Shown: positions 33,701 through 48,700 of the stretch, piece by piece
Layout: every line of letters begins with the position of its first letter
How positions within the stretch are numbered: the stretch's first letter is position 1
Source: Montifringilla adamsi
Lineage: Eukaryota; Chordata; Aves; Passeriformes; Passeridae
Assembly: GCA_017590115.1 (NCBI GenBank)
Contig: JAGGNK010015558.1
Coordinates: forward strand, 1-64,000
Direction of reading: 5' to 3'
DNA length: 64,000 nt
The notes under the pieces: model-generated
The model's database searches: none
Seen by the model: only the letters and a program-made list of their open reading frames with translations
What the model was told of the DNA's origin: nothing
Position numbers and translations under genes: made by a program

Positions 33701-36700
33701 GCTATATTGAACATACGGATTTCCCTTCTGAACAAAATTACTTATAGGCCTACTGCAGAACTTTGCCTTTCCTCACTTACTGACACTAGGTAACATATGG
33801 AAAATAGTTGCAAGGTATTGATTGAGGACTTGTTTCACTGCTAGCTTCTTGCAGCAGAAGCTGTCAAACTGGAATTCTTGAAAATTTAAGTTTTGGCCTC
33901 AAATAGATCTCAGTTTAAAAAGTACTTTAAAATTTCCACAAAATATTACCACCATAAATCTGACAGATACTCCATTGCACTAACATTAGTGTCATTTCAA
34001 AGTGAATTGGAGAAAATGACAAAAAACCATTTCACTAAGTAGAAATGGGTGAGTTCCAGAGTCCAAGTGTGATGTTTCCTTTTGGACTGCACAACCAAGG
34101 AATCTTCTGTTTTTCAAGTCCCCAGTTTCAGAGAATGAATTATGAAGCTACAAAGGGTTCTAGTGGAATCTGGAGCTGGATTCAGCAGAGGGACATTGCA
34201 CTGTTCATATTTAGTATAAATGCTTAGTGCTTCACAAACTTCTGCTTTTAATATTTGTCTTTTATTATCTGAGTTCCTGAATCTTTCCTTTGATAGCTTC
34301 TTTAATTTTTGGAATCATTCAGTTTTTATACCAGCACATCATGGACCTAAGCTGTACCTTACCTGGACACATTTAAGTTTGTTGGTTTTACAACCTTTGT
34401 GTTTAGATTTACCTCTAAATTTAGATATTTAGATGAGAAACCATCTCACTCTCTGCTTCTTGTCTCCTGTATGTTGTATTCTTTGGACATGCTCCATTTT
34501 ATTCATATTGGTGCTAAGGTGAAAGGTCTTACGTAAATGAGTAAAAAATAACTTGCTGTTATATCTGACTTGGTTTCTTTGCTTTGTTATACTGACATAA
34601 GTAAAACTTGACAGTTCTTTCTGCACAAAATCCCTAGTAAAAAGAATTCTGGGGTTTTTTTCTGTCTATAAGCTTCTGCAAATTAAATTTTAATTTAAAT
34701 ATTTTTAAATTTAAATAATTATTTTTAAATAACTTCTAAGCTATATGCCTTTGTAGTCAATAAAGAAAATCTTTAAACCTTTTTCCGCATATTAAATGTT
34801 TCAGCTCAGGTTTCTGCCAATTATTTCTAGTGTGTTAAATAACATTTAAAGATTAATCACCGTGTATGAATACATAAGGATTCCCATGGGTACTTTATCC
34901 TCAACGACAGTTCAAGAATTGCTTTTTTCTGTGCATGGATCAGGATGTGCCAAAGAGATATGAAGCCATCTTACAGCATCTTTTGTAAGATCTATGAAAA
35001 AAATTCAGTTCTCATTAACTCACTAAGATAGAATGTGAGTGCTGTATTGGAATTTACTTGACAAAGCTGCAGTATTGTTCCTGAAGGGACCAGCTGCATT
35101 AAATTCAGTCCTTTCTAGTGATTTGCTTCCATCAGGATATTAAACCTGCCTTGTGTATTCTTCAGCCCTGTAGTTCTGCTGCCTCTTGATAAGACAGGCT
35201 GCAATTAACAAAAAGTAAAGCATTTGAGGAACAAATACTTCTTTTCAATAAGGGATGAATAATCAATCACAGCCTAAGCTAGTAGTAGTTTGTGACATAT
35301 AGTTTAGATTCAAAGAAATAGAGAGACTTGAAATATTTGGTGTCTTTACTTTGATAAAAATATTTGAGAGTCCAAATGCGTGCAGTGAAGCCCTTTGCTA
35401 CTGTTGTGAAGTTACTGTGGGATGTCATTCAACTTCCTGGGAAATAGAAATGGTTCAGTAGAACACATTTTTTCACATGGGCCAAATTCTTGGTCTCAAA
35501 AAGAAATTGGATTAGGCAGTACTTGAACAGTACTTTGCAATGGTTCAGTTGTCTTGTCTCTGATCTATTTTGCATATTTGTTAATTGCAAAGAAGTTAAG
35601 AGATGATGCACACAGTTATCTGTTCTCCTCCTCCTTCTGTAGATTATAGTCTGAATATTGTTTTATGGTACTGTCTTCTGCTGGAAATACAGTGGATGAG
35701 CACCATGTATTAGGAGCCATCTATATCTAGTGTTTTTATGCCTTGGGTTTTGTGTACCTGATTTGCTGAACTCTTCCCTATGAAAACGAAGTTTACATGC
35801 ATTTGAATTCTGAATCTGTTTTTCCATTCCTTTTTACACATTGACCATTTTTTGTCTTTTTTTTTCAGAAGTGGATACATAAGAGATTGAAAACTGAAAA
35901 CTATTGAATAGGTAGAGACAGATCTGAGTTGGCGGTAATATTTTTAACAAGTTGGAGTACCCTTTCTAGGTAGAGCAGTCATCTGGTCAGCTCGGCTTGC
36001 TGGAGTCTCCAGACTAGCCAGAAAATAGACTTTTTATGAAGTGATTTTGCATGGAACGGAGAAATGGGTCAGTGTGTTTGGATGTACAGGCTGCTTAGGG
36101 CACAAACTTGGACATGTCTTTGTGAAGCCCATCTGTGTTACTTGTGCTGTTGAGAATAGTGTTTTAGTTGTATGTAGCCTAACTGGGGAATAGTATTTTT
36201 TCCTTTTCTCCAGCCTTAGAAATGGTAATGAAAAAATGTGTAAGATATGGAATAACTTGAAAAATTATTGTTATCTTAAGCATTTTTTTAAAAAGTATTT
36301 CAAAATTTCTGTAAGAACATTCTGAGATTGTAAAGTTTTTTCAATGTGAAAAACAAACATTTGAAACATATCAATTTGTAATAATATTTCTATGCTGTAT
36401 CTGCCATTCCTGCTTGATATCCTAGAAAGAGCAGAAGCTTTCCTCCTTGTCTGTATTTGGTGACACAGTATTGTTACTGGTCACATATTAAAAGAGCCAA
36501 GAGCCAGTTGGATCTGTGGTTCAGAAGTTTGTCATCTGAAGGAGTGAGTTTTTTGGCAGGTGTCTGCTTAATGTTGGTAAATCATGAGTGGGACAGGTTG
36601 TCTACCTCCTGAAAGGTTAAACACCAGTTCTTAAAATCATCAAATCAAAGAATGGTTTCGGTTAGAAGGGATCTTCCGGATGATCAAGTTCCAACCTCCC

Positions 36701-39700
36701 CTGTTGTGGTCAGGGACATCTTTCACTAGACCAGATTGTTCAGTGCCCCTTTCAACCTAGCCTTGAATAAAGGCTCTACTTCACTTATAAAGCATGTAGA
36801 AATTTTTGTTTGTTAAAGTCAAAATAAGAAGGTTGAGCTGCCTGCATAGTTGTTTTTCTTTTCTTTATATATGTGGAAGATTTTGTAGGTGAGCTGTCAT
36901 GTATTTGCGTGCATTTAAAATCTAAACTTTTTATATCTAAGAATTCACACTGTTTTTCTAGGAGAGAAGTAGGTACAGAAATGTGTTGTTTTTTCTCCAG
37001 GAATCTTTCTAATGTTTTTCTGCACCAATTGCCTGTAAGCATCATGGAAAGAATCTTCGAGATCAGATGAAACTAGCAATGCATGTGTTTCCATTTAACT
37101 TTTAAATGTTTGGCAGATCCCGGGCAAAGACACACATTCAAATGGGTGAAAATTAATTTACTAAGAAAATCGTAGTCTGTTACCTTTACAATAGAGTGCT
37201 CTGCGAAGTCAGTTGATAGGACAAATGTACCAACTGGTCATCTTTCGGTTCTTAGTATTTTTTACTGATGTATGTTAGTACTCTGTGGTGAATTACAGAA
37301 CTCCAGTTTTGTGGAGATAGTTTAGGGAAATATGCTGTAAATTGGTTCAAAGAAAAGGGATATAGATTTTGGTCAAAATTCTTGTGTTTAAACAGGAAAA
37401 ATAAGTCACTGAGTTATAAAATCTGGAAAAGCTTGATAGACTATACAGATGATTATTCAAAATATATTGCTCATCATGGTAATTTTAAAAAAAAATTGTC
37501 TATGCTTGGTGCGTGTGTGCTTGCCGTTGTGCAGTGTGCAAGATTTCCAAGCCTTGGAAAGTTGAACTTTCTCTTATCATCTAAGATATGATCATATGTG
37601 GAACAAGGATGAAGTGAATTGACTTTCTTTTATGGTGAATAACTTTGCAGCAGGTAATATTCAAAATGAAATTTATCTGTTGCATGTTGCAGTTTAATCG
37701 CCTCCTCCAAATAGATTTCCAGCTAAGTAACTGGATAGTTATTTTGCAAGTTCAGTAGGTTTTAACACATGCTCCTCTGTTTCAGGTGAATACCCCTACT
37801 TTGTTTTCATATTTTCACAAGACAATTCTTTTTGCTTGTAAACTGTTACTGTACAGGAGAAATGAAAGCTTCTGTCTCAGGTTATAGACATGGTATAACT
37901 TGAGAGAGGGATGAATTCTTCATCTGCCTTTTGTTCTTCTCTCGTGTCCTGTGTAAAGGTGTTACGCAGCAGGAAAGAAATTGCTCCAAGTTTTTCAAGA
38001 AAAGACAATTACAGTATTTACTCATGTCTAGGACGCTTCTAAGTTGACACTATATAGTGAATATTGTTTAGGGTGAAAAATTAAAATACTGTTTATCTTT
38101 AATAATAGGAGGGTGAGGAAGATTAATGGGGAAGGACTTGCAGGGAGTCACTACTGTAATAGGTGATTCCATGCCAATTGCCTCTGCAAAGGCTCTAAGG
38201 AGGACACCTGTGCCAACCCTTGGATTTTGCATCTCTAAAAGACAAGTGAAACTGTGTGTTCAAGTGAAGGAAATTATAAGAACACTTTGTGTAATTTCTA
38301 AACTCAAGTATTACTATGTGAAGAACTTAAAGGAAAGAACAGCCTACCCCCACCATTAAGACTAAAAAAGACCTAATTTTGTTTTATGTGATTGCTCCGT
38401 AAATATTTTTTGTTTATTGTAAAGTTTTCATACAAATACATTTTATTTTGTTGCTTTGTTCCATCTGTTACTAAGGAATGTTAATGGCAGTTGAGAACAG
38501 CAAATAGAAAGGAAGGAATTGTCTTTTTCAAGCTTTGAGTTCCTGGGTTTTACTTGTTCTGCTCCCTGCAATGTTTTGTCACAGGGTTCTTAGATTATTT
38601 TTTTAAATATACTAATGTGATTTTTTTTTTGTCTAGCTTTTGAGAGGTCATTTAAATGGAGTAATTTTTAGTACACATAAAAAGTCTTCTGTTTTGTACC
38701 TGTAGAATGCATATTCAGTCTTCTTACCTTCAAAATTTTGATTGTACTTTTGATGGCTTTCTTTGGCAGGGCTACAATAGAGGAGACATATTCAAGGTCG
38801 ATGACAAAACTAGCCAAATCAGCAAGCAATTACACACAACTTGGGTAAGTAAGTGTACATAAGAGAGAAATAAGTGACTATATGCATGGTAAGAATCAAG
38901 TCTGATTCTGAATATTTTATTGATGATGTTGAAGGTTAGTATAACTTTACCTTTAAAAATGGTTGTTAGGTCTTTAGTAACCATGCAGAAATTTGTGCAG
39001 ACAAAGAGAAAGACAGTGTGCTTCTTTGAACTGAATAAAAAGAGCAAAGCCCAAACACAGATAAACTGTCTTTTCTTCTGTGTTTAAAGCAGAGTTCTTT
39101 TCAGACTTATTTACTTCTATGATGTCCTCTCAAGCCTATGGAAATAATTTTGAAGAGAGAACATATGGCCTGCAAATGCAGCAGTGAATTTATTTCTATT
39201 ATTTCTGGAGTATTACCTGTTCTCAAAGATGTTCAGAATGAGACTTTTCCATAGATTTATTCCATAGTTAAATTGAAGTTTTATACTCCAGGGTATGTTT
39301 TTAAAAACTAGAATGATTAATGGATACTTTTCCATTAGAAAGATTAGGCCAATGAAAAGTCAGACTTCTGAGAAAAACTAGATTCAATTATAGTAACGTA
39401 ATCTAGAAATGTGGGGAGTTTTCATCAGTGAATAGTTTGATAATAGTTGTTTCTGCTTTTTAAACTAGCAGGCAGATGCAGAACCTTTGAACATAAGAAC
39501 TTAAAAGCATATGGTTAGTATTGATTTTTAGCAGCATTAACCAGAATAGCAAGGTAGAAGTATGTCTTTGGAACACTTGGACAGTCTATTCAACACAGAA
39601 ATCTGAATCTGAGAAATGATCCCACCTCCTTGTTCATCTTCGTTAATCAATAAATCCTTTTTAGTGGCAGACCATCTTTGTCAATATTTTTTCCTCCATC

Positions 39701-42700
39701 TTGTGGCTGCAGTGGTGTAAGACAACTAGAGATGTAACTAACCAAAAAATTCCTCATTTGTTCACACTGTTCAAGGATACACATAGTAATATTTACTACA
39801 TGTTAAATTATTTTAAGCTGTTCTTGCACTGTCTTGATGCTTGGCATTATTGTGTGCTCATCATAGTGTTAAATGAAATTTGCACTGTTTTACTTATTAG
39901 AGCCAATACAAGTAAAACATTAGATGTTTTGTTTGTTCAGTTTTAGGAGGAGAAGTGAACTGTAAACATACTGATTATTCTGTAGCACTACTAAAAAAAT
40001 TGCCAACTGAAAGAGAAAAAAAGCCAGATTAACATTATTTTCCTCAATCCAGGACATTTGCACCAGTTTGGGATGTTTTCAAAATCTCAACAGAAAAACT
40101 AGCAAGTTGTCACTTGGATCTTGTGCGGAGATTACAAGAGCTAATAAAAGAAGTTCACAAATATGGAGATGAACAGATCAAAGCTTATAAAAAGGTTATT
40201 AATTCTTTTTCTTATGTATGTCCAATGACTTGTTAACATTAAAATTAAAATGGTTTGGTTTTGACAACCATGTGATGTTTGGCAGACTAAAGAAGATGTT
40301 TCAGGAACTTTGGAAGCAGTGCAAAATATTCAAAGTATCACTCAAGCCTTGCAGAAATCAAAAGAAAACTACAATGCAAAGTGTGTGGAACAAGAACGCT
40401 TGAAAAAGGAAGGAGCAACACAGAGAGAAATTGAAAAGGTAGCTGTCACATCTTACTTTAATTGTGCTTTATTATTATTGCTGCTTTTAATGAATGAATG
40501 GGACCACTGTTAGGCTAAGAATGATTTATTTCTCAGATAAACATCATTCTCAGAGGCCGTGAGATTTTAAAGGAGCAAGCCGCTGGCCATAGCTCAATAT
40601 AGTCACAAGTTCTTCATTACAAGAGAATATATAACTTTCTAAACCGACAGACAGTCTCCATAAGCTTTATTTTGTTTTTCTAACCTATCACCTTTACTCA
40701 CTTCTACTGCACTGCAGATACTTTTACCCAGTGGGCTATTATTACAGGTATACACATATACTTCCATTGTAACTTTTAAACTGTTAACGTATTCTATACA
40801 ATTACATTACTGTGCTACAGACCTTCTCCATCTTACCCAATATAGTTTCTTACTTACTTAAGGTGTATTCTTACGTACAACTATCAAGACATAAGTTTAT
40901 GATTTTTCTACTTAATGTCTGTATACTTTATTTTTACATCAACCCAAGCTCCTTCCAAGGCCGCAGATCAAACCTCCCTGTATCTGTGGAGGTTTCTATC
41001 TTTCCATTTCCCACAGTGCTACTAGTTGTCTTACATGTTCACCTTGTATTAGTAAGTGGAATGCTGAGAAAGGGTTAAACATAGTTGAAATTTGTGAATA
41101 TTTTGCAATATGCATGATGTCGTGAATACCTAGATGTGTTTTATTTACACTTACTTCCTTGTCTGTTCTTGTAGTTCTAATTCTTCACTTTGTAAATACC
41201 TACATCAAAAGATAGTTTTGTTTAGTGACTTTAACAGAAATTGTGCCAAATTGTCTTAGCATCTCTTGCATTTTTGAATATATTCCTTACATGAATGCTC
41301 AATGCCCTTGTAACTGAACTCAGGAGTAATTGTGTTATCCCAGCAAAGAGATAAAGTAGCTGAGTACATGAGTATTTGAAGTCTGTTCAATAAAGAAAGT
41401 GTTATCAATGCTTTCACTGCTGTTTTAAAACGTTCCAGTCTCATGGACTAGAGATTCAAGGGATCTTGACAATGAGTCAGTACAATTAGTGTCTTGAGGT
41501 ATTTAGTACTGTCGTTGGGTTCTGATGGAGGGTTGATCCATTCACAGGATCACTTAATATCTGGGGTTGACCGGGACCTCAGAAAGTTATCCTCTCTATT
41601 CCTCATGCTCAGTCAGGCAGGGCGATCTAAAGCCAGTTACTCAAGACCTTGTCTAGACAGCTCTCTAGTAGTTTCTGCTAGGATAGTAGAAGGATGGAGA
41701 TCCCACGGTCTCTATCGGCAATCTGTGCCAGGGCTGAATCACCTTCACAGGAAAAAGGTGTTTCCTTCTGTTCAGAGGAAGGGAACCTTTTGTGTTTTCT
41801 GTTAGTGCCCATAGTCTCTGGTTCTATCACTGGGCACCACTGAAAAAAAGCCTGATTTTGTCTTCTGTGTAGCCTCTCTTCAAGTATTTATATCTATTGG
41901 TAAGATTCTCCCTCAGGCTTCCCTGCCCAGGCTGAACAGTTACAGCAGTCTTAGGTTTTTTTTGGGTGAGATGCGTCAGTCCCTTCATCATCTTCATGCC
42001 CCTTTACTGGACTCTCTCCGTTATGTCCATGTCTCACTTGCAATGAAAATTCCAAAACTAGACACTACGCCAGGTGGGGCCTGCTGAGTAGAAGGGAAAG
42101 GTCCCCTTCCTTCACCTGCTGGGAAAAAAGTAACTTCTTCCTTTTTTCAGGAATCCAACTACTACAGGAAAGAAGTCACCTTTCCTTGTCTCTAGTCATA
42201 ATTTCTCTTAGTAAATCATGATTCCTCTGGCTATTTCCATTCCAATTAACTGGTCTGTGTAGGACTTGGTTCTTGTTAGAATGATGTTTTTGCTTTTAGT
42301 CCTGCTATCTTGATGGAGAAGATAGCATTGGTTATTGTCTTCCTTTTCAGTGATGACAAAAGTTATTTTGTTGACTATGTTTCAATTGTTTTATCTTGGT
42401 ATAAATCTAGCTTTTTTTCCCCCCAGCTTCTGTCTCAAATGAGAGTTGATGCTGGATTCTAGATGTGAATCAGATGTGTGTTGGCAGATGTTTTCCTGCC
42501 AGTGTATTCAAATTATAATTTTTTAAAATTCTTGTAAATAGAGTTTCAGTACGAAAGGTTGACTTGAGGGAAGACTTTTTAAGATGTAGCATTATCCTTC
42601 ATTTGGAAACAAAAAAATCAGCTTGAGAGATGTCTGCATGAGAAGGGGGAAAGAGGAAGCATTATAGGAGGAGGGTAATTTTTTTACTGTTTTATGCATC

Positions 42701-45700
42701 TTCCTTAGATACAATTCTGTCATTGAATAGTACTTGAATGTAAGTACTTAAAATATGTTTCCAGTGGGAGTAGGTAACTGACACTGTCACATCTCTTCAG
42801 TCATGCCTCTATTCAAATTTACACTTTCAGTTTTGTAAACAGAGTGACCAAAAATGGTATTAATTTAGTTTTCCTTTGGTAGAAAATAGATGTATTACTT
42901 TCAGTGCAACATGAAAACTATTTGCTGGCAAAATTGCAGATTCACTGCTTTCTCAGAAAACAAGGGATCTGCACCAGTATACTAAGAGTGTATCACAAAG
43001 CAAAATGTTTGGCGAGATACCTCCTTAAATTCTTCAATAAAGCATCTGAGACCTTGCAAGTCTTGTTGCAGCTGGAAGTTAATACTAACTTGCATAATAA
43101 TTTCCTGTTGTTCTCTGACATGTAAAGTTCTCTATTTACAGTGACTCAGCAAAAAATCAGTTGACTGATCCTTATTCTTTCACATACTGTAAAGCTGGTC
43201 ACATACTGTAAATAGAGTTCTAGCAGTTGCTGTACCTGAGAATAGTCGCATCCTATTTTCAGAAGAGATTACTAGTTAATCATACAGTGTCCATGTGTTT
43301 TATTGTTTTTTCTGTCCTGTTGAGTACTTAGTTTTTTATTTGCTCTTCAACATGTAATACTGGCATTCTGCTCATCGTTAAACATGATAGGAAATGGAGA
43401 GTGTTCTTGTTTTGTCAAACTCCCTTGCACATAGGGTTCAATTAAAAATGCTTTACCAAAAAAACCCTATTTTTACATATTTTAGCTTGACATTTCCTTC
43501 CTTTTCAGTGATTAATTTTGCAATCAACTTCAAAGCAGCCTTAATTTTAAAAGGAAGATTTCAGGGAGCATGTTGTATTTTCAGCATAGTAAATGGCAGT
43601 TGGGAAACACGATAGCATTGTTTGCTTCTCAGTGATTCTCCTGTGTAAATGTGTATGAGTGAGAATCATGAAGTAAAATTCAGGATAATAAACTGACAGT
43701 TTTGATAAAACTTTTCTGAATAATCCTTATTTTTGTTACTTAAAGTATTTTCACATTCTATTATGCTGAGTGTAGAAGACTTTGTGACTAAGATATGCTT
43801 AGGCTTTCTTTGTAACTGAACGAACAACCGGTTTTGAATCCTGTTCCTTTGAAGTACTAATGGTATACTGTTACTCATGATTATCAGTTATTTTTCTCTT
43901 GGAAATTGCAGAACATCTCTCTCTCTGTCTTGCCAGAGGGCATCTTTCTATTAACTCATTTGAAATTACAGATAGCAGTCAGCTTTACAAATAATTGTAA
44001 GTAAAAAATAGTTTCTGTTAGACAGATGAAATTGATTTGCACTTAAATTCAATTGCAAATTGAGGGGAGGAGGGCTACAACTAGAACAAATAGAAAATAC
44101 ATAATTCTCTTTAGTGATCTCATTAACAATTCAGGAATACTTTTGTGTTACAAATGATGGGAAATTTCGGAGAGATAGTAAGCATGTTGAATAAAGAAGC
44201 TAGGAAAGAAAAGGGTGTTCAAGATGATTTTCATTGGTATTTAATTTGGAAATGGATTATCAGTGGTTTGAAAGGCTTCATCTCATGCATCATGCTGTAA
44301 ACTTTGAAAATAACTTTTTGTCTACCACAATCAGTCACTTCATTTAGTTTTGTTCTCCATGTAATACTGAGATTTTCCTGTATTTTGTTTTATGTTCTAC
44401 TTAAGATCCAAAAAGAAGATTTTGGTTTATTAGCAGCAAATAATGAAAAGTATAAATGTCCAAAGGACTATTGATAATAACACTGGCCTGCCTAAATCTG
44501 ACCTTCACTATATTCTGCACTTCTGCACTAGCTTCACTTTCAAATATCTGCTAATCCATTGATGTAATGCCCATACTTCTGAGTTGCTTTCTTCATTTCT
44601 AAGAGAACTTCAGCACATGGTTTTTTTGCCATTGAATCTTTCAGAATTGCACTTGTAACTGTTTGCTCTGTATTCTAACCCTTCTTTTTTCCTATTTTGC
44701 TGTTGCAAATATAAATTTGTTGTTCCTATTTGACAAGAGCTAATGACTTCAGCAATAAAAATTTTTTTTCAAAATAAGTTTTGTTACAAATATTTTTATA
44801 AAATTTTCATTGCTTATAAGGGGAAGGGATTTAATTGAGTTAATTTGTTACACTTGCGTGTGATTTATGTATAAATTTGCTCTTACCTGAGATGTTTGGT
44901 GTTGAAATTTTGTTATGATGCTTCCCTATTTTGGTATGCCCCTGATAATTTTTAGACTTCATCCTAGGCTTTCTTTTAATAGTAACTTTAAAAAAACTGT
45001 ATGTGACATTTGCCACATTTTTGTATTGATCTATAGGCAGCAGTTAAATCTAAAAAAGCAACAGATACCTATAAACTCTATGTGGAGAAGTATGCTGCAT
45101 TTAAATCTGATTTTGAACTGAAAATGACAGAAACAGCACAGGTAAGTGTTGCATTAAATGAGTTACTTTTGAAGTCAGTTAATGTATTCTATTTAATTTC
45201 TGGAGTCATCTGAAATTAAAGATTTAAAAAAACTAGTCTCTTTGGAAATTGATTTGTTTGAAAGGCAAACACTGACTCTGTATGTTGTGATAGCACTGTC
45301 CTTCAGTGACACAGTGGTGTGCTGGCACTCTAGAAGGTGTTTTGAAGAAATTTTTGGAAGAAAGCATAATGAACTTCTGGAAGTATTGTATATGCATTGT
45401 GTTTATGTGGAAAATCCTCTGAATTGCTGGGCACCCTGGACTCATTTACAGGAATTTTAATATTGGGATCCATTGTGGCTTTTCATTATTATTCCATTGA
45501 AACACTACAGTTACAGTTTGTTAAAATGCCTACCCAGGATTTACCTGAGGTTATGAAAAGCCATTACAGCTGTTTGCGTTTCTGGGGTTTTTTAAAAGAC
45601 TATATTCTGGAAGATTTCAGGTTCTCTGTATCAATGCATATGCCATTTCTTGCTACCTTTTAAACCACATTTAACCACATTTGGCTAAATGTCCTTAGCT

Positions 45701-48700
45701 CCTTAACTGTAGCTATGCTTTTACTTAAAATGGAAATTTTCACTTAATGTTATTATGGACACTTGTAAACTTTCCACATTTGTCCATATTGGAAATTAAA
45801 TTTGTCATTCTGCCAATTAAAGATGTATGTGTGGAATTCATTTTAAGTATAATGGTGTAGCTGCATTCATAGTTTGGTTGCACAATGGCTACTTTAAAGA
45901 TGATGTGATAGGAAAAATGACATCCATGAATATATGGAATCCCACTTCTATGTGAAGCACATCCTGTATTGTCTTAATTCAGCATACATTTAATTTGAAA
46001 ATATGCTGATTAGTTCTGAAAATTAAACCAGTGAGGAGTGTGAGTATTTTCATTTCTTTCAGTGCAAAATCAGTTGGTTTAGCTTAAATGTGTCTTACAC
46101 TGTCCAGTAAAAGAAAGAAAATCATAGGGTAGGCTACAGAGGATGGCTGTATCTTCTGTAATTAATATGAAGGCTGCTGAAGAAAAAGAAAATCATATTA
46201 ATCTCCCTGAGTGATGACTGCAGAGGTACATAAGTATGGCAGAAGATTGAGGGTCTAAGAAGCTAGAGATATATATCTTGTATGCATGGAGTCAGGTTTG
46301 TGAATGAAAGTAGCAGGATGTTCAAGATCGGGATCTTCACAGAACCCTGTGCAAATTGGAGAGAGGATTAAGTGGTGCATCAAAGTTTGGACACACTTGA
46401 AAGAGTAGTTACAGAAATAGGCAGAGAACTAGGAAAGAGCAGAAGTAAACAAAGATTTCAAGACTGTTATGGTTGACTGTTGGGGAGGATGAGAACATTT
46501 TTAGTTCTGTTTTTTGGCCAGGAAGGGGCCATTGAAAACTTTGGAAGTGATTTTAAAATGGCTGTCAGCTGACAGCCTGGGTAAAAAGGAACAAACTGTA
46601 AAAAATAGGTATGATGAGTTTAAAGATCAAAAAAATCATATTTAAAGAAGCAAAGAACATAGATTTAAGTAGAGAGAGAGTGTGTATGTTTACGAGTGTT
46701 CTAAAAAGGAAGTGCAAAGCAGATCCAGACATAAGATTTCTTGGTTTAGATGAAAAAACAAGACTTTTCAGTTATGGAGAAAAGAAGAAACTTGAACACC
46801 TTCTAAACATATTTTGGTAGAAATAGATCAGATTTTTTTTGAAAGATTAGGTGAAAGTTCAAAAAGTAAGTAAAAAAAGTTCAATAATGATTCTGAAATG
46901 ATTGCTTGCTTTCTAAAGTTCATTATTTCATAACTCTGAATTCTGCACCTTTCTTAAATGTAACTATTATGTTTAGGATGTGGAGAAAAAAAAAAGAGGC
47001 TTATTTGCTATTTTTTCATTTTATTGTATTTAATTATTGAAACTTAAGATTTAGTGTTTCAGGAAATATTTTCATTATGATTAATTTCTGATATTTGTTT
47101 GCAGAAATTTCAAGACATCGAAGAAATGCACCTTCTTCGAATGAAAGAGATTATACAGTCATTGTCAAATACCATAAAAGAAATTCATTTACAAATAGGA
47201 GAGGTATTTTTGTACTATATTTGGATCATGCTTTATGTTTTTCCTTAACTATCCAATGGAATATTTCTTATTTTGTGAAATTCAACATAAAGTCAAATTT
47301 CCATGGCTTCCTGTTGCATTTTTAAGTTCAGTGTCACATAGTTTACAGAATAAGACTGGATGAATTTTGTCATCAAGAAAAAAAATATTAGGACAATTAG
47401 AAGAATTCAAAAGTTGAAGAATTTTTGGTGTATTTTTAAATTCTGCTTCCTGAATATTAATTTAGCACTCATTTCACACAGATTTAGGATACTGCTTTTT
47501 TAATTAGAACTAGAAATTATACCACTCTGAAAAGTTTCCAAATATTTTATACTCTTGGATTTTATGAGCAAAAGATATTTAGTAACAGAAGCTTTTTATA
47601 ATATTTTTTTTAGATGGAAGTTTATTTAATTAATAATCTTTATAAACAGTTCTTTTTTTTTTTTTTTGAGTTGTCACTTTATTTGCTTATACTTTAGTAT
47701 TGAGGTTTTCTGCTAATAAATAGTCATCACAAGGGTAATGCTGTTTATTTCTAACGTATATATACATCCTGCCTTGTTGGAAAAACCTATTAACACCATG
47801 TTGTTAGACAAAAACAACATGTTGCTAGACCAAAACTATTACAACAGTAACGCTTATTACTCAAGCAGGTGGGAGTTGTGATAATACAGTAGTGACAGTT
47901 CACACCCTAAACTGGTGCTGGTTGAAAAAACTGCCTGTCTTCCTGACATTATAGTGAGATATGTTGCCAACAAATTTTAAAAGTATATATATACACAAGT
48001 TGTTTAACATGAAAGAAATAGAAGTAAAACCTAGATCTGTCATTTCATTTTTTGTCTGTAGTGTACCCACACTTGCTAATACTACAGAAAGGAGAAGGTT
48101 TTCCTAAATAAAATATCTGTTGATTTCTCTAAGTCCTGTAATTTATTTTAGAGAGAAGGTTTTTGAATTTTAACTACAGCAAAAGCTACTTCTTGAAGTT
48201 AATCGCTTTTTTTTTTGAAGGTGCATGAGGAATTTATTAATAACATGACAAATACTACAGTTGAGAGTTTAATACAGAAATTTGCTGAGTCAAAAGGAAC
48301 TGGCAAGGAAAGACCTGGTAAGAAATTAAAACTAACAGAATAGGAAATCTTAGCTTTAAAACTGGAATTTCTATTCCTAATGAAATGTCAAACTCATATT
48401 TGTTGATGTGCTGTATTTTTAACATACGTTCAAATTCTTAGTATTCATTAACTTTGATATTAAATGGTTTGTAGAAATTGGTAATGCAGAATTCATTATG
48501 TGCATGTAGTACTTTTGTTCATGATGCTTGGTAGTTTATTGGTCTGTACTACTAAACTATGCAGTTTCCTGGAACATCTGGGAAATTGGTCGAGAAGCTG
48601 TAGTTCTTTGTACAAACTATGTATTGTCTGCTATGTGTTTCTTGTACAAACTGTGATTCTGCATAAACTGTACTTCAGAACTTCGTTGAATATAAACATA

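Larger units (their letters stand above)
40439..45036 (+). other. FCHO2 intron 5
   Basis: A 4.6-kb intron with a possible LTR at its 5' end (about 40508-41050) and a CR1 fragment (about 41540-42122). A small 13-bp inverted repeat lies at 43130-43217. Confidence 0.75.
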
